Shown piece after piece: positions 13,201 through 25,023 of a stretch of 64,000 nucleotides of DNA. Numbering within the stretch: position 1 is the first letter of the stretch; the number at the start of each line of letters is the position of its first letter. The DNA comes from Panagrolaimus kolymaensis (taxonomy: Eukaryota > Nematoda > Chromadorea > Rhabditida > Panagrolaimidae): contig JAJQJQ010000003.1 in NCBI GenBank assembly GCA_028622995.1, forward strand, positions 9,238,001-9,302,000. Reading direction: 5' to 3'. The position numbers and the translations under genes are program-made. The notes beneath the pieces were generated by a model. It was given only the letters and a program-made list of their open reading frames with translations, was not told where the DNA came from and did not search any database.

Positions 13201-16200
13201 AAAATGGAAGTAGGAGGAAATTCGTTAAAAAACTTTATGATTTTATTTTATAAAATTATTATTTATTTTTTAAATATTTATTTATTTCTGCAGAAAAGGA
13301 ATTAGTTTAAACTTGGCTCAACTGCACCCACTAAATTAAAAAAAAAATAGACATTATCCTTTTTTATTTCTATTTTTTAAAGTCTTTTTTTATATTTTAT
13401 CAAAATAAAATATTAAAAAAGAATTTTTAATCCTTTCTTTTTTTTCTTTTTTGCATCCTCCCTTGCGCGGAACATTGCTTATGCCATAGCATTTTTTCAT
13501 TTCATAGTTCATAACCTTTCAATCATTAAGAAAAAAAAGTTTTTTGTTTTGTATCTCACTCCTCATTTTTATTTTATTCATTAGTTAGTTAGCTAGCTTT
13601 TCTTTTATATTAGCAAGGCGGCACAAGCCAGCCAAGCCAATGGCTAAAAAGAAAGTAAGTAAGTAAGTTAGTTAGTTAAATATAATCGACTATATGTCAT
13701 TAGCAGTTTTTATCTTCTTTCCTTTTCTCTTATTTTCTCATTCATTCGTCAGGGAAAATGAAATGTGCGCAACTAAGAACTAAAATAAGTCAAAAAATGC
13801 GAGCTTCTCTCTTTTTTATTATTATTATTTTCGCCTGCTACTTTTCTACTTTTTTCTGTGCCTTCAATGAAATTAAAATTCTTGTCTTCTATGTAATTTT
13901 TCTTTCGTTGTTCAAGGGTTTTTACGTGTTATCTCTCTTTCTCTTGTTTTCTATTACTATTACTTATAAAAATAGGAAAAGCTTTGTTGTCACTTTTCTT
14001 AATGAAAAAAAGAGACAGAAAAGAGAAGGGATAAAGGAAAAAGAAAAAAAGAAGGAAGAATTTTGAGAGAAGAAAAGTTTTTTTTATTGTTTTCGCTTAA
14101 AGAAAGCCAAAAAGAAGGATGTATGTGTCTTTGAAATTAGAAAAATTTGAACGCTAAATTAATTTTAAAATAATTCCACAATACCTTTAAATTTTTTTAT
14201 TCCTAAAAAGTTAGTTTATTTACCCCAAAAATACAACTTTTTTCCTACTTTCTATCTTGGTTATGGGTATTTTGCAAATATAATTTTTTTAAGAAAAACT
14301 TTTTCTTTTTTTACACTATTTTTTTGGTTCTCGCTTGCTTTAAAAAAAGTTATATAAAATTTTATATGTATAGATGAATGTTTTTTTATGTTTGTATCCT
14401 TAAATTTTTTTGTTATAGCTACTGCCTTGACAAAAATCCTTCAACCATAAAAATGGCTTCAACAACATCAGCAACCGATGCAAATGCGAATATAGATGAC
14501 GCTGCTGCTGCAACTTCAATAATAATACCAACAACGACAGCGACTGCTGGTCCATCATCTTCATCCGCCGTGGTGGATATGCCTCATCCACATTTTATTC
14601 CACGTAATGAAGCAATTATAGAGGAACCTGTAAATATTATTATTAAACCTATTAAATCACCTTTTAATGACATAGAAGATGTTGAAGCGAGAACGCCTAT
14701 CGAAAAATCTTCATTTAAAAGTAGCAGCATCAAAGTTGAAGTTAGTTTTTTAAACAAAATAAAAACTATTTTTTTAATAAAAACTTTTTAAAGGATGTAA
14801 TTTTACGATTAAATATTGGTGGAAGTAGTTATCGAATTCGAACCAGATCTTTATTAAAATATGGTCCTAATACTTTATTGGGTCGCTTATGTCGAATGGA
14901 TCATGAACATCGTAGACAATGGGCAGACGGATATTTTGAAGATTCCGATGAATATTTTTTTGAAAGAGTTCCAAGGTTTTTAAATTAAAGCTTTGGCAAC
15001 ATTTATTTTTTCATTTTTTACAGATATTTCGATCCTATTTATGATTTTTATGCCGCAGGAAAATTACATGTGCCTAAAGATTTATGTTTTGAAAAATTTA
15101 TGGGTGAATTACGTTTTTGGGCGGTTTCCAAAGCTAAAATGGATGAATGCTGTTCGCCATTTGCTCAATATTGTATTATGAGAAAACTGCCAACAGATCA
15201 GCCGGTATGCAAATATTTTTTTTATCAAACTTCAAAACAGCAACTAAAATTTATTTGATTTTTTAAAATTTTAAATTAATTACAAAATTCAAACAATTCT
15301 TTAAAAAACCAAGTTATTTTAGGATGACGATGAAGATTTGCCCAAATTCTTAAGAACGGAAAAATTTGACCCAGTAAAATTTTAAATTTCACATTTTTTT
15401 GGTTTAATTCCCCTTTTCCTTTTTTAAACAAAAGCTAACGATTGAAACTAACATTTTCAAAAGAAAATTAATAATTGAATTATTTAATTAAGTAACTTTC
15501 CCATATTTTTTTTCTCCCATCATAGTTTCATTTTTTAATAGTTTTTATCATTCCTATCCCGAGTGTGTTATTTAATAATCTTTTTTTTTTTGAGGATTTT
15601 CACCTTTGACGGAGGAAGATGCATTCATATTTGTTTTTTAGGAGAAAGATCACTTTATTGGTTTAAGATGTGCTAAAATTAGACGGAGATTATGGCTAAT
15701 TCTTGAAGGACATTCGCACTCAAAATGGTGGAAATTATTTGAAATTACTTCCACTTCTTTTGTGGTTTTAAGTATTGCAGCGTTAATTCTTGGTTCAATA
15801 CCGGAATTTCAAGTTCCTGAAGTTCGGAGTAATCCACTTGGGACAGTGTATGTCTTAAATCCTAAATTCCTAAAATTACCCTAAAAAATTTGGATTTTTA
15901 GTGTTCCAGCCACTTTTCCAACTTATCCCAAAGTTAATGGTTATACAGTATCTACAACAACTGTAATTAAAAATAGTGAAGATTACTTGAAACCTGAAAT
16001 GGTGGAACATCCTATATTTAATTATGTTGAAAATATTTGCGTCGTATATTTTACTCTTGAATATTTACTTCGTTTATGGGTGGCACCTAAAAAACTTGCT
16101 TTTGTTAAAGAATTTTTAAATATTATTGATTTACTCGCTATTATGCCTTTTATGTTTGAAGTTATTTTAATTTTGGTAAGCAAAAATTTTTCTTGATTTA

Positions 16201-16866
16201 TTAGAATAAATTTTAATGGAAGTTTTTTAGGTTGGAATTAGCGGAGATAATGTTCGAAAAGTTCGATGGGCATTCTTAACCGTTCGATTGCTGCGAGTTT
16301 TAAGAGTTGTAAGAATAGCAAAATTGGGACGATTTAGTCCTGGTGAGTTTTTTACATTTTCTTGTTTTAAGCAAAAAAATAATTAAAATTTAATTTAAGG
16401 TCTCGCAAATTTTGCTTTAACCCTTCGCAAAAGTAAAAAACAAATGCAAATGGTTGCAATTGTATTATTAACAGTAATAATATTTTTCTCAACTTTGGTA
16501 TATTTCCTTGAAAAGGATGAACCCAATACTCAATTTACTTCAATACCGGCTGCATTTTGGTGGTGCCTATTTTCTCAAACTAAATGGGTTCCACAAACTG
16601 CTGGTAAGACAAATTGTGAACTTTGGGTGTTGGAATTATAACAATTTTTTTAGCTGGAAAATTAGTTGGCGGTGGAGCAATTATTTGTGGTGTTATGGTG
16701 CTAGCTTTACCTATTACAATAATGGTATTATTTGACATAATTTTTTTTAAAATCTATATTACTTATTTTTTAGGTATCCAACTTTATGCAAGTTGTAAAA
16801 TTACGCGAAGAAAAGGTTATTAAACGTTATGCTGTAGCCGTTCAGCAACATGGAGACGAAGTCTAA
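10209..16866 (+). CDS. Kv2/Shab-like voltage-gated potassium channel subunit lacking the selectivity filter
   Basis: Exons: 10209-10290 (MFNSSFWRGVDRR), 11436-11529, 14419-14740 (Ala/Thr-rich), 14794-14975, 15024-15204, 15323-15373, 15642-15847, 15902-16175, 16231-16342, 16400-16603, 16654-16724 and 16774-16866. All junctions are phase-consistent. A T1 tetramerisation domain (ILRLNIGGSSYRIRTRSL ... DECCSPF) precedes S1-S6. S2-S3 (EYLLRLWVAPKK, NIIDLLAIMPF) and S4 (VRLLRVLRVVRIAKLGRFS, an Arg about every third residue) are intact and most like Kv2. The pore helix FTSIPAAFWW is followed by CLFSQTKWVPQTAAGKLVGG, where other Kv channels have xVVTMTTVGYGDxxPxT. This is five residues short and has no TVGYGD. 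S6 ends ALPITIMVSNF; the tail is short (ends HGDEV). The two large 5' introns hold no recognisable gene. Assignment as a Kv subunit is secure; conduction of K+ is doubtful. The first two exons are less certain. Confidence 0.9.
12813..12832. repeat. (AT)10 microsatellite
   Basis: A perfect AT dinucleotide tract inside the second long intron of the Kv channel gene, directly preceded by an imperfect GGATAT/GGATGG stretch. It has no coding meaning. Confidence 0.9.
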
Positions 16867-17256
16867 AAATTTTAAAAATATATTTATAAATGCTTTATTT
16901 TCACCGCTTTATTAAAAGAAAAAAATGGATCTCAAAAAATTTTATTGATTTTATCACGAAAAAATTTCTTATAAACTTGCAAAAAATAAAAATACAACAA
17001 ATAAATGAAATTTTTTAAATAAAAAAATATAGAACATTCCTTTCGAAAATAAACAAATACAAAAATTATGATATTATGAATTTTGTGTTTAAAATAAGAA
17101 GATATGATTTTGCACCATCCATATGTCTGTGAAATAATAAAAAGTCAAGTCTGTTTCTCCACGAATTTAGGGAAAACACAGAAGAAAATTAGTATAAAAA
17201 AATAGTGGAATGCTTAAAAAATAAGAGGGGAAGAAAAGAAAAAAATTTATGAAGAT

Positions 17257-17957
17257 TTATGAGGTACCGCTTCGAAGAGCTGTTATTTTAAGTACTCCAG
17301 ATCTGAAATGAAAATTCGATGTTTTAGGTTTTGGAAATAAATGTAAAAAACAAAAGCCTACGAATTTAATTCTGTTGCAATCATTTCACTTCGAACATCA
17401 TCAGGAATGGTAAATTTCCTAACAAATATTTTTGTTACTGATGTATTATTATCAAGTGGAACCAATTGTTCAGCTTTAACAGTTAATCTGCAAGGCTCAA
17501 GAGTGACCTAAAAATTTTGACTTACGATTGTCTAACGAAATTAAAAAAAATACTTACCTCAATATCTTCTGGTTTAAAATTTGACATATCGATGATTGCA
17601 ATAAATTTGTTTTTTTCTGTGATAATCTAAATTTTACAATTTTAAAACCCCCAAAAAAATTTATTTCTGAGATCTGCTTACTTTTGATGGAGATGTTCGA
17701 ATTTTAGCAAGTTGTCTATCCATTTCACTAACTGAATCTGAATAATCGAATGGACTACGATATCCATTAATTTTATTCCAGCCAATATAATTATTATTAC
17801 CAGATGTTGGGGTAACATATTCAGGTGTAGCACGATTTGGATGATAAAATGATGATGAACTTGTTGTTGTTGTATCAGAGGAATAACTTCCAGAGCTTAA
17901 AGAAGATGCAGGGCGATGATGGGAGCCTTTGGGGGAAAAGGGATTATTTGGCGCCAT
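17257..17957 (-). CDS. Small heat-shock protein (alpha-crystallin family)
   Basis: Four coding exons: 17957-17682, 17626-17558, 17507-17362 and 17302-17257. The protein of about 178 residues begins MAPNNPFSPKG. Its first 90 residues are Ser/Thr/Tyr-rich and disordered-looking. The alpha-crystallin domain follows: IITEKNKFIAIIDMSNFKPEDIEVTL, then FVRKFTIPDDVRSEMIA, and the hallmark strand SGVLKITALR near the C-terminus. The C-terminus stops at GTS without an extended tail carrying an IxI motif. Family members are ATP-independent chaperones that bind unfolding proteins. A TTTCAG acceptor lies only a few bases upstream of the ATG, so 5' noncoding exon(s), or trans-splicing, are likely. It is arranged tail-to-tail with the Kv channel gene, with 390 bp between stops. 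Confidence 0.88.
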
Positions 17958-19789
17958 CTTCTGAAACATTTCTAACTTTTCTTTCTTAAAACACAAATAA
18001 ATAAATAAAAATAAGGAAGCCAAAAAAAGACAAAAGAAATGGGCTGTAAAAAAGACAGCGTTCTATTTCAATCTTATCAATTTCACGGTTAAAAACGTTC
18101 TTCTTCAAAAAATATTTAGGTTACTTTACAACTCGAAGGTATGTAGGTAGGTGATTGACAACAGTAAAAAAAAGTGGGTAAAAAGTGAAATAAAAATAGC
18201 TTCACCAAACCAAAAAAATCAACGTTTCTAAAGGAATTTGAAAAAATAAAGACTACACACATTTTATTTTTTTTATTTTTTTGCAAAATACTAGAAGAAT
18301 CGTAAAATCAAGAAATAGTAAAAAAAAATTGCGCAATTTGTCAATAATCCATGCTAGTTTTAGTTAGGTAAAGTTCAGGTCAATATTGTGCTCCACCTTC
18401 ACCGACGCCGCCAGAAATAACCTCCTTGTGATACTACGTTACTTTATTGCTAATCGGACCGGTTAAATGCAGAAAGAAAAAGTTAACAAATAATCACGGG
18501 AAGGAATGCTGTAGTAAGCAAGCACACGGTAAAAGAAAAAAATAAAGCTTCTAAGCTTTTTGTCACTTATTTTTGAACTTTTCACGGAAAAAATCAAACA
18601 TTAAAAATACTAAAACAAACGTAAAAAATCAGTCTTCCTCGAAAAATAAATATTTTTGCCGATTTTATTTTTTTTATTTATGATTTTTTGACACAGGTTT
18701 TCCTCCTTTTGCTCCAAATAAAGAAATAATAACGAAAAACGAGGTGAAGGATGGTTATTTTGGTTGTTAGTGATAGGAGGAAGGAGAAGCAAGCAAACAA
18801 AGACAAGAAATTCTCGAAAAAGTTTCTCGTTTTTGCTCCTCCACGAATCATCAGATAACACATAAAAATAAATTCAATGGCGCTGGCGAAAAATGGGTTT
18901 GTATAAATATAAAACATCTATAACTAAGAAAACAATAGTAAACCGAGGTCACGCGTCGAACACGGACAAATAAAAAAAAGCTATAAACACATCGTAAAAA
19001 AATCCAAAATAATACAACTTTTTTTTCATTATTATTCGTTGCATTTCAAAAGAAAAATCACAATACTACCTACCTACCGAGCATCTTAGAAGAAGAAAAA
19101 GAAAGAAAAAAAGAACTTAAAAAACTTCAAAGTTTGAATAAAAGATTACTACTCTCCTTTCACTTACTTGCATATTCTCGAAAACAGCAAGCAGCAGCTT
19201 TCTTCGCTTCCCGAAGTCGTCGCTCGAGGGAAATGATATTTACGGAAACTTTTTTAGTACAAAAGAAAAAAAAATAATACATACTTTTAATGAAGATCAG
19301 TTACAAGAATTTTTTGTATAACACAACCATGAAAGAAAAATCAGGAAAAAAAGAAAATGTCTTTGTAGCAACCAACAACTTCCAAAATAGCTTTCACGCC
19401 GTCATAGCTTAGTGAGACCGTGACTATATTGGTTTTGAAGTTTCAAGTATTGAACGATTTTTCCGAATCAATGTGTCTCAAATTCCCATTTCGGTAATTT
19501 TGGTTTCGAGTCTTTGTCTCGATGGAAAAAATTTGGTCTCGCAGAAACCTTTTTCACGTCAATTTTGAAGTACACTTTTTTTTGATATTTATTAACAAAA
19601 AAATCTTACATAAGTTTCATTGTTACTGTTTTTGACCCCAAAATGAATGTTGTCCCGATTTACACAAAAAAGAAGATATAAAAATATTTTCTTTATTCCA
19701 TAACTAAAAAAAGATCTCTTAAAACACACCTATTCTAACATAGGCAATACATAAACCTGTTTGTTCTACAAAAATTAAAATAATTTTTT
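17958..19789. other. Noncoding region upstream of the small heat-shock gene
   Basis: About 1.8 kb with no supported ORF. It contains locally GC-richer, CAG/GTCG-containing patches (around 18380-18440 and 19185-19230) in otherwise AT-rich DNA. These are candidates for the promoter or 5' noncoding exons of the small heat-shock gene. No heat-shock element array could be assigned with confidence by eye. The final part is the 3' flank of the ATP synthase c gene. Confidence 0.45.
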
Positions 19790-20191
19790 TTAGAGAGCGA
19801 ACAAGATCATGAAGCCCATAGTCAAACAGAAAAGACCCATAGCTTCTGAAAGGGCAAACCCAAGGATGGCATATGAGAAAAGTTGTTGTTTGAGACCGGG
19901 ATTACGAGCATAACCGATGACAAGGGCGCCAAAAACGTTTCCAATACCAGCTCCCTAGAAAATAAAATAAAAATATATATATATAATTTTTTGGGGAAAA
20001 AGATTTAAGCTTACAGATCCAGCGACACCAACAGTAGCTGCACCAGCACCAATATATTTAGCTGCAGAATCGATATCTTTGCGAGCAACGGTGGTGTGAA
20101 GGCAACGAGTGGCCAAAGCAGATTCTACTCCAAGAGTTGCACGAGCAACGAGGGCGCGGGAAAGGGGAACAGCGAGACGTTGGCAGTACAT
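19790..20191 (-). CDS. ATP synthase F0 subunit c, mitochondrial precursor
   Basis: Two exons (20191-20015 and 19954-19790) encode about 113 residues. The N-terminal 38 residues ([18 protein letters not shown]...[10 protein letters not shown]) form a typical Arg-rich mitochondrial presequence without acidic residues until the mature start. The mature part [31 protein letters not shown] is the first transmembrane helix and polar loop. [29 protein letters not shown] contains the essential ion-binding glutamate (ALSEAMG) of helix 2. It forms the proton-translocating c-ring in the inner mitochondrial membrane. Length and sequence are normal for the family. The upstream DNA has a plausible 5' UTR intron. 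It is divergent from the phosphatase gene. Confidence 0.97.
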
Positions 20192-20814
20192 CGTGTTGTT
20201 TGCTAAAGTATTAAACCGGGCCTAAAAGTAATAAATTAATTTAAAGTAAAATTTGATATCAAAATATGCAAGAAAAGTTGGATATTCGATTATATTTAAA
20301 CAAAATACAAAGATCACCACTATAAAAAATTGATACTCTTTTTACTTTAAAATATAAATTTGAAATCCTATTATAGCGTTAAAGATTGATAAAAAGGAAA
20401 AGTGATAATCTCTAAATTCTTAGAAAAATCAAAAATGCAAAGAAGAAAAAAGAGACACAAAAAGCTTTTTAAATCGATAAATGAACAACGACGACGACAA
20501 CTTTTAGGACGCACGTCGTTCACTCACCTCTCTTTCTCTCTCGGTTGTGAAAAAAAAACCAAGACCAACTAAGCAATAGCAAGTGCAGCAGCCAGCAACC
20601 ACGCAAAGCAAAATAAAAAAAAGTCCTGGCGTTAACAGTAACCAAATGAAAATCTTTCGTCTTGGAAGTTCGCCAACCACTAAAGTGCGAGCAATTTGCA
20701 TATAAGCAGCATTATAGAGAACAATTTTTTTGCTGGTTGTTGAAATTTTTTTTTACAAATTTTCAAAAGAATTTTTTTTCTCTTGATTTTATTTTTTTAT
20801 ATTTATTATTAAAA
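20192..20814. promoter_or_regulatory. Divergent promoter between ATP synthase c and phosphatase genes
   Basis: 623 bp between two divergent start codons. It includes a less AT-rich core at about 20480-20700 (with CGACGACGAC and TCTCTTTCTCTCTC) that probably contains both transcription start regions. No protein-coding ORF is credible here. Confidence 0.5.
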
Positions 20815-23061
20815 ATGAGTGATATCGAGAGTCCTGAACAGCGTAAAGCTATGGAACATTTTGTTGCGGAATATGAAAAAACTACCACGGACAAACTTAA
20901 TTTTCAATTTTTGGTGCGTTATCTTAAGCTTCTTTTATCTTTCTTCATAGTTTTATATATTTATATTTTTTGTTTTAAGGATATTCGAAAAGATCAAGCT
21001 GATTTGAGAGAAGATGAAGTTTATTCATGTTCAGTTGGGCAAAGTCCAACTAATTTTATGCGAAATCGATATCGAGATATTTTACCTTGTAAGCAATTTT
21101 TTTAAAAGCTTAAAAATCACATGACAAATTTCTTAATTTTTTAAAGATAATTCAAATCGAGTTGTATTGGATTCAACGACAGATAATCCTGATGGATATA
21201 TAAATGCTTCACATATCACTTTTCCTGAAACCTCAACGACATATATAGCTTCACAAGCGCCTTTACCTGAAACGGTGGTAGATTTTTGGCAAATGATTTG
21301 TCAATATAAAATTAAAGTTGTTGCAATGTTATGCAAATGTGTGGAAAGTTTTGCTGTAAGTAAATATTACTTTAGAATTTGTGAAATATTTTTGACGCAA
21401 AATAAAAAAATAGTCATGTGACAATATTTTTTTTATTTGCTTGAGTCATCACAATCGGCTGCTAAATATTTTCTTTCTTTTCAAAGTATTTTGAAACTAA
21501 AACCTAAATTTTCCATTTTTTTATAGCCAAAATGCGAACAATATTGGCCAAAAGCTGAAGGCGAAAGTAAAACATATGGAAGTTATACCGTAACTTTTGT
21601 AAAAGAAGACGCATTTACTGAATATTCTCATCGATCATTATTAGTTAAATCAGATAAATATGGTGAAGTCCAAGTTGAACAATTACATTATACTGAATGG
21701 CCCGATCATGGATGTCCCACAGGTGAGGAATATATTCTTCAACTTATTGAACAAATGAATGCTTTGCATACGTCTGCTGATGATTCGCCAATTTTGCTTC
21801 ATTGCAGGTTTAATTTTTTTTTTGCTATATGTATTTGCATTAACATTTTGCTCTTTCATATTTATAGCGCTGGATGTGGGAGAACTGGAACGGTTATAGC
21901 TCTAAATATTATTCGTGAACTTATGAATAGCAAGGTATTTAATTATAAATTTTTATATATATTTTTTTTCTTTCAAGTTTTTAATATTATTTTTTTTCTT
22001 TTTTTCAGAAATTAATTCAAATTGATGCTAAACAATTAGTTTTGGATTTAAGAAAGCAACGAACTTCGATGGTTCAAACTCAGGTTTGCATTTGTCAATT
22101 TGGAATTACATTAATCAGAGATATTTTTATAGACTCAATATCATTTATTACATAAATGCATCGCGGTGTATTGCAAAAAAACTCTTGGAATTACAACAGA
22201 AACTAAATCTCCAAGTAGTCCACCAGAAATTGTTAAACCTATTTCACCCAAACTTATTACTTCTTTGGATACTCCTAAAAAGCTTCCATTAATTTCTCCA
22301 AAACCTTTATTATCAACTATTATCACAAACAATACCACCACCGCCGCTGCTGCCGCTGGCACTCCAACACCAACAGTATTAGGAGGCCCAATAATTCATG
22401 AAAAGCCTATGCTTACAATTAACACAACTATCGCTTCAATCACAACTAATGGCTCAAACAACTCAACAACAACTACCACAACTGCTGCGACTGCGACTTC
22501 ACCTTCAAAACCAACAACAACGGAAACTAAAAATACTAATCCTTTTTTAAATAATGATACTACAGTTGTCGCAAATAATGATAATCCTGAACTGGTATGT
22601 TTTTGGAGTTAAAAAAGCCTAAAAACTTTTCTCCAAACAAATCTTCTCAGCTTTTAAAACATTGTTATGGCTTTAGGTTGTACGTTTATGAAATTATTAT
22701 TAATTAATTATTAACACCTTCCTCCTTTCTTCTTTATCCATTAAAAAAATATTATTATTATTATCGTATTATCAATTAAAATTTAAATTTCTTATTGTTT
22801 CTGCAGCTTTTTATTAAATTTATTATTCATATTTTTGCTTTAACTCTTTTATGGTGTTTAGAAGCTTCAACATCTGGGGTTAAAAGTTCTGAAAAATTAT
22901 TTAAAAAATCTAATATTGTTTCGGTACATTTTCACTGGAGTTTTAATGAACTTTTAACTTAAGGCTTTGTGCTTATTTTAGTTTATTCTTTTTTTTTTCT
23001 GAATTAAATTGTCCATTCTTTATTAAAGGAGGATGCCAAAGATGCAAAAAGTAAAGTGTGA
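20815..23061 (+). CDS. Cytosolic protein tyrosine phosphatase, PEST/PTPN12-22-like
   Basis: Dephosphorylates phosphotyrosine in proteins. From MSDIESPEQRKAM, spliced exons give the classical PTP domain: FMRNRYRDILPYDSNRV, DGYINASHI, IASQAPLPETVVDFWQM, the WPD loop EWPDHGCP, and the P-loop HCSAGCGRTG with catalytic Cys and Arg (split by an intron after HCS-). The Q-loop is QRTSMVQTQ. The -AGCGRTG form is shared with the PEST-type phosphatases. A long Thr/Pro/Ser/Ala-rich tail follows (22166-22595). If the intron after NPEL (donor at 22596) is spliced, the tail continues into a hydrophobic segment (22807-22922; FIIHIFALTLLWCL) and ends SKV at 23061. If it is retained, the protein stops at 22612. 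The catalytic part is secure; the C-terminus is not. Confidence 0.88.
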
Positions 23062-23188
23062 TGATCGTGAAAAACGAAAACCGCCATTTGCAATTTCCAA
23101 ATTTTTCTTCTTCGTTTTTGGAATATCTGTAATGACATTTTTGATTTATCGAGCTTCTTTGGTATCCAACTTTAATTTATATATTTAA
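23033..23188 (+). other. Small ORF with a predicted transmembrane segment overlapping the phosphatase 3' exon
   Basis: Starting at ATG 23033, a 51-codon frame reads MPKMQKVKCDDREKRKPPFA and then a strongly hydrophobic stretch (ISKFFFFVFGISVMTFLIY) before NLYI and stop. It runs in a different frame from the phosphatase terminal exon. A basic head followed by one membrane helix is the architecture of a tail- or signal-anchored micro-protein. Alternatively it could be an alternative C-terminus of the phosphatase: using a cryptic GGTGTT donor near 22853 in the preceding exon would put this frame in phase. It could also be chance. Confidence 0.35.
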
Positions 23189-24134
23189 ATTTGTTTAAAT
23201 TTAATTATCGCTGTATTTTTGCTTTTTTTTAATTTAAAACTTTCATCGAATTTTATTTATCAAACAAAAAAAGGAAAAAACGTGTGCTCAACGGTGTTTT
23301 GTATGTTCGTCTTCATGATTTGATTTTTTTAATTTTTACCAAATAATAATTATTATTAAAAGATTTAAAAAAAACTCTGATGGTTTGTTGTTTGTTCATT
23401 ATTAACATTTCTCCTCCATCTTTTTTTCTCCTTCTCCAAAAAAGAAATCATATAGCTTTCTAGTATTCACGGTCGGGAATTTCATACTGGTGTTGAATTT
23501 TGATTTATTGATTTACTCGATAATGGCTCTAAAAATAATTGAATGAGAGTGATTACTTTCATATTTAATTCTTCTTCTTTTTTTTAATTGTATTTTTCTT
23601 TCACTTTTTTTCTCGTTTTTTAAAATACTTTTTTTTAATTTTTAAATGGGCCAGTTATATTTAATCTTTTTTTTATCATTTTTCCTTCATTCTCTCTCAT
23701 GGCTTCTTTATTATTTTACTAATAGTAAAAAATGACCGTTCATTCCATTTTTTTAAATTATGAAAATTGTATTTTAAAAATATTTTTTAATGATACGGTA
23801 TTTTTTTTGTCATTATTATTTTAAAATTTTATAGTAAATTTATTATTTTAAAAAAATGCAATATAAAATAACTCAAATTGAACAATACATAAAGAAATGA
23901 AAATTACAAAGTAATTTTAAACATATTTTTTTAAAACAGAATTCGTTTGTAGTAAAATTATTTTGAGATCAACTGCAAATACAATTTGGGAACATGTAAC
24001 TTCCAAATAAAAAAAAATCAACATTCAAAGTAAAAAAATGCTTTCATTAAATAATAAAATATTGAATGGAGTTACCCGAAATTTTTTCATTACTTCAATT
24101 AAAAATTATACAAATTACAATGACGTTTAAATAT
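23189..24134. other. Noncoding intergenic region
   Basis: Highly AT-rich DNA between the phosphatase 3' end and the converging F-box-like gene. Only homopolymer-dominated short frames are present, and nothing recognisable is seen. Confidence 0.6.
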
Positions 24135-25023
24135 TCATGTGCCAGCCGAAGATGCTTCTGCTTTTTTCATCGATTTACTTAAAGTATTCTTAAGTTTGAT
24201 GTTAAACCGGAATTCGGTTATATCATCATAAATATTATTATCAAACTGAATCCAAACATCAACATCTGGAATAGCATTATTCTGAAAATTAAATGCTTTA
24301 ATGGAAATGGAAAAATATGATTATTTTAAAAATACCTTTAAAAAAGTATTTAATAATAAAACGTCCAATTGAATTTGGACATTATTAAGTTCAAATTTAT
24401 GAAGTTTTCGATCACGCTTCATTATTGCAAGCCGATCTAACGAATTCGAAGAAAAATACGCTTGAGAAATCCTTAAAAGTTTGTATCAGAAATATCTAAG
24501 AAAAACAAATCTCAAGAATATTAGCTTACGAAATTTTATCAGCATTTGGAACAGAAGTAATAATTTGTTCAACAGGGAGAGGATTTCCGTCATCATCCAA
24601 GATTTCATATATATCCAAAGTTTTGACTCTTTTAGAATTAGTCAAAAGTTTAAAATCTTTTAGAGATATTGTTTGGGAAACTTCAACTAATTTTGCGCTA
24701 CATCGAGAAATAACAGAAGATAAGGAATTTAATGGAATATTTGACATTAAAATGTTTAGCTCCTCTTTCAACCAAATTTTCTTCCCATATTCTCTTAAAT
24801 CAGCGATTGATTTACATTCAACCAATTCATGGTTAAATACATTTTCCTCAGTGTATTTATAAATTTTCATTATCATTATAATTTTGTCATATGGATAAAG
24901 AAAAGAAAACAATCTGCAGGTTTGCGACAATTTCTCTAAAATTTCAAATTTTGAATAATTTTGAATATATCGTATTAAATTCTCATGGAAAGGAAAGAAT
25001 TGGGGCATTGGAAGGATATTCAT
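24135..25023 (-). CDS. F-box-like nematode family protein
   Basis: Three exons (25023-24530, 24471-24336 and about 24282-24135) encode about 258 residues. The N-terminal 50 residues resemble a degenerate F-box: LIRYIQNYSKFEILEKLSQTCRLF has the helix-Leu/Cys pattern seen in large F-box families of clade IV nematodes. The rest (KEELNILMSNIPLNSL..., DVWIQFDNN) has alternating hydrophobic residues compatible with a ligand-binding C-terminal region. I recognise no catalytic motif. A TTTTTCAG acceptor lies about 13 bases before the ATG, suggesting trans-splicing or a 5' UTR intron. If it is an F-box protein it would recruit substrates to an SCF ubiquitin ligase; that role is inferred only from family resemblance. 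Confidence 0.65.

Noticed and set aside
12603..14066. Hydrophobic frames in the Kv gene introns that look like membrane proteins
   Set aside because: Their hydrophobicity comes from T-rich DNA (Phe/Leu/Ile). They have no conserved motif, and similar frames occur in every long intron of this window.
16604..16653. A hidden mini-exon restoring the K+ filter in the intron after VPQTA
   Set aside because: The 50-bp intron lies downstream of the filter position and encodes no TVGYGD in any frame; the exon through the filter position is continuous.
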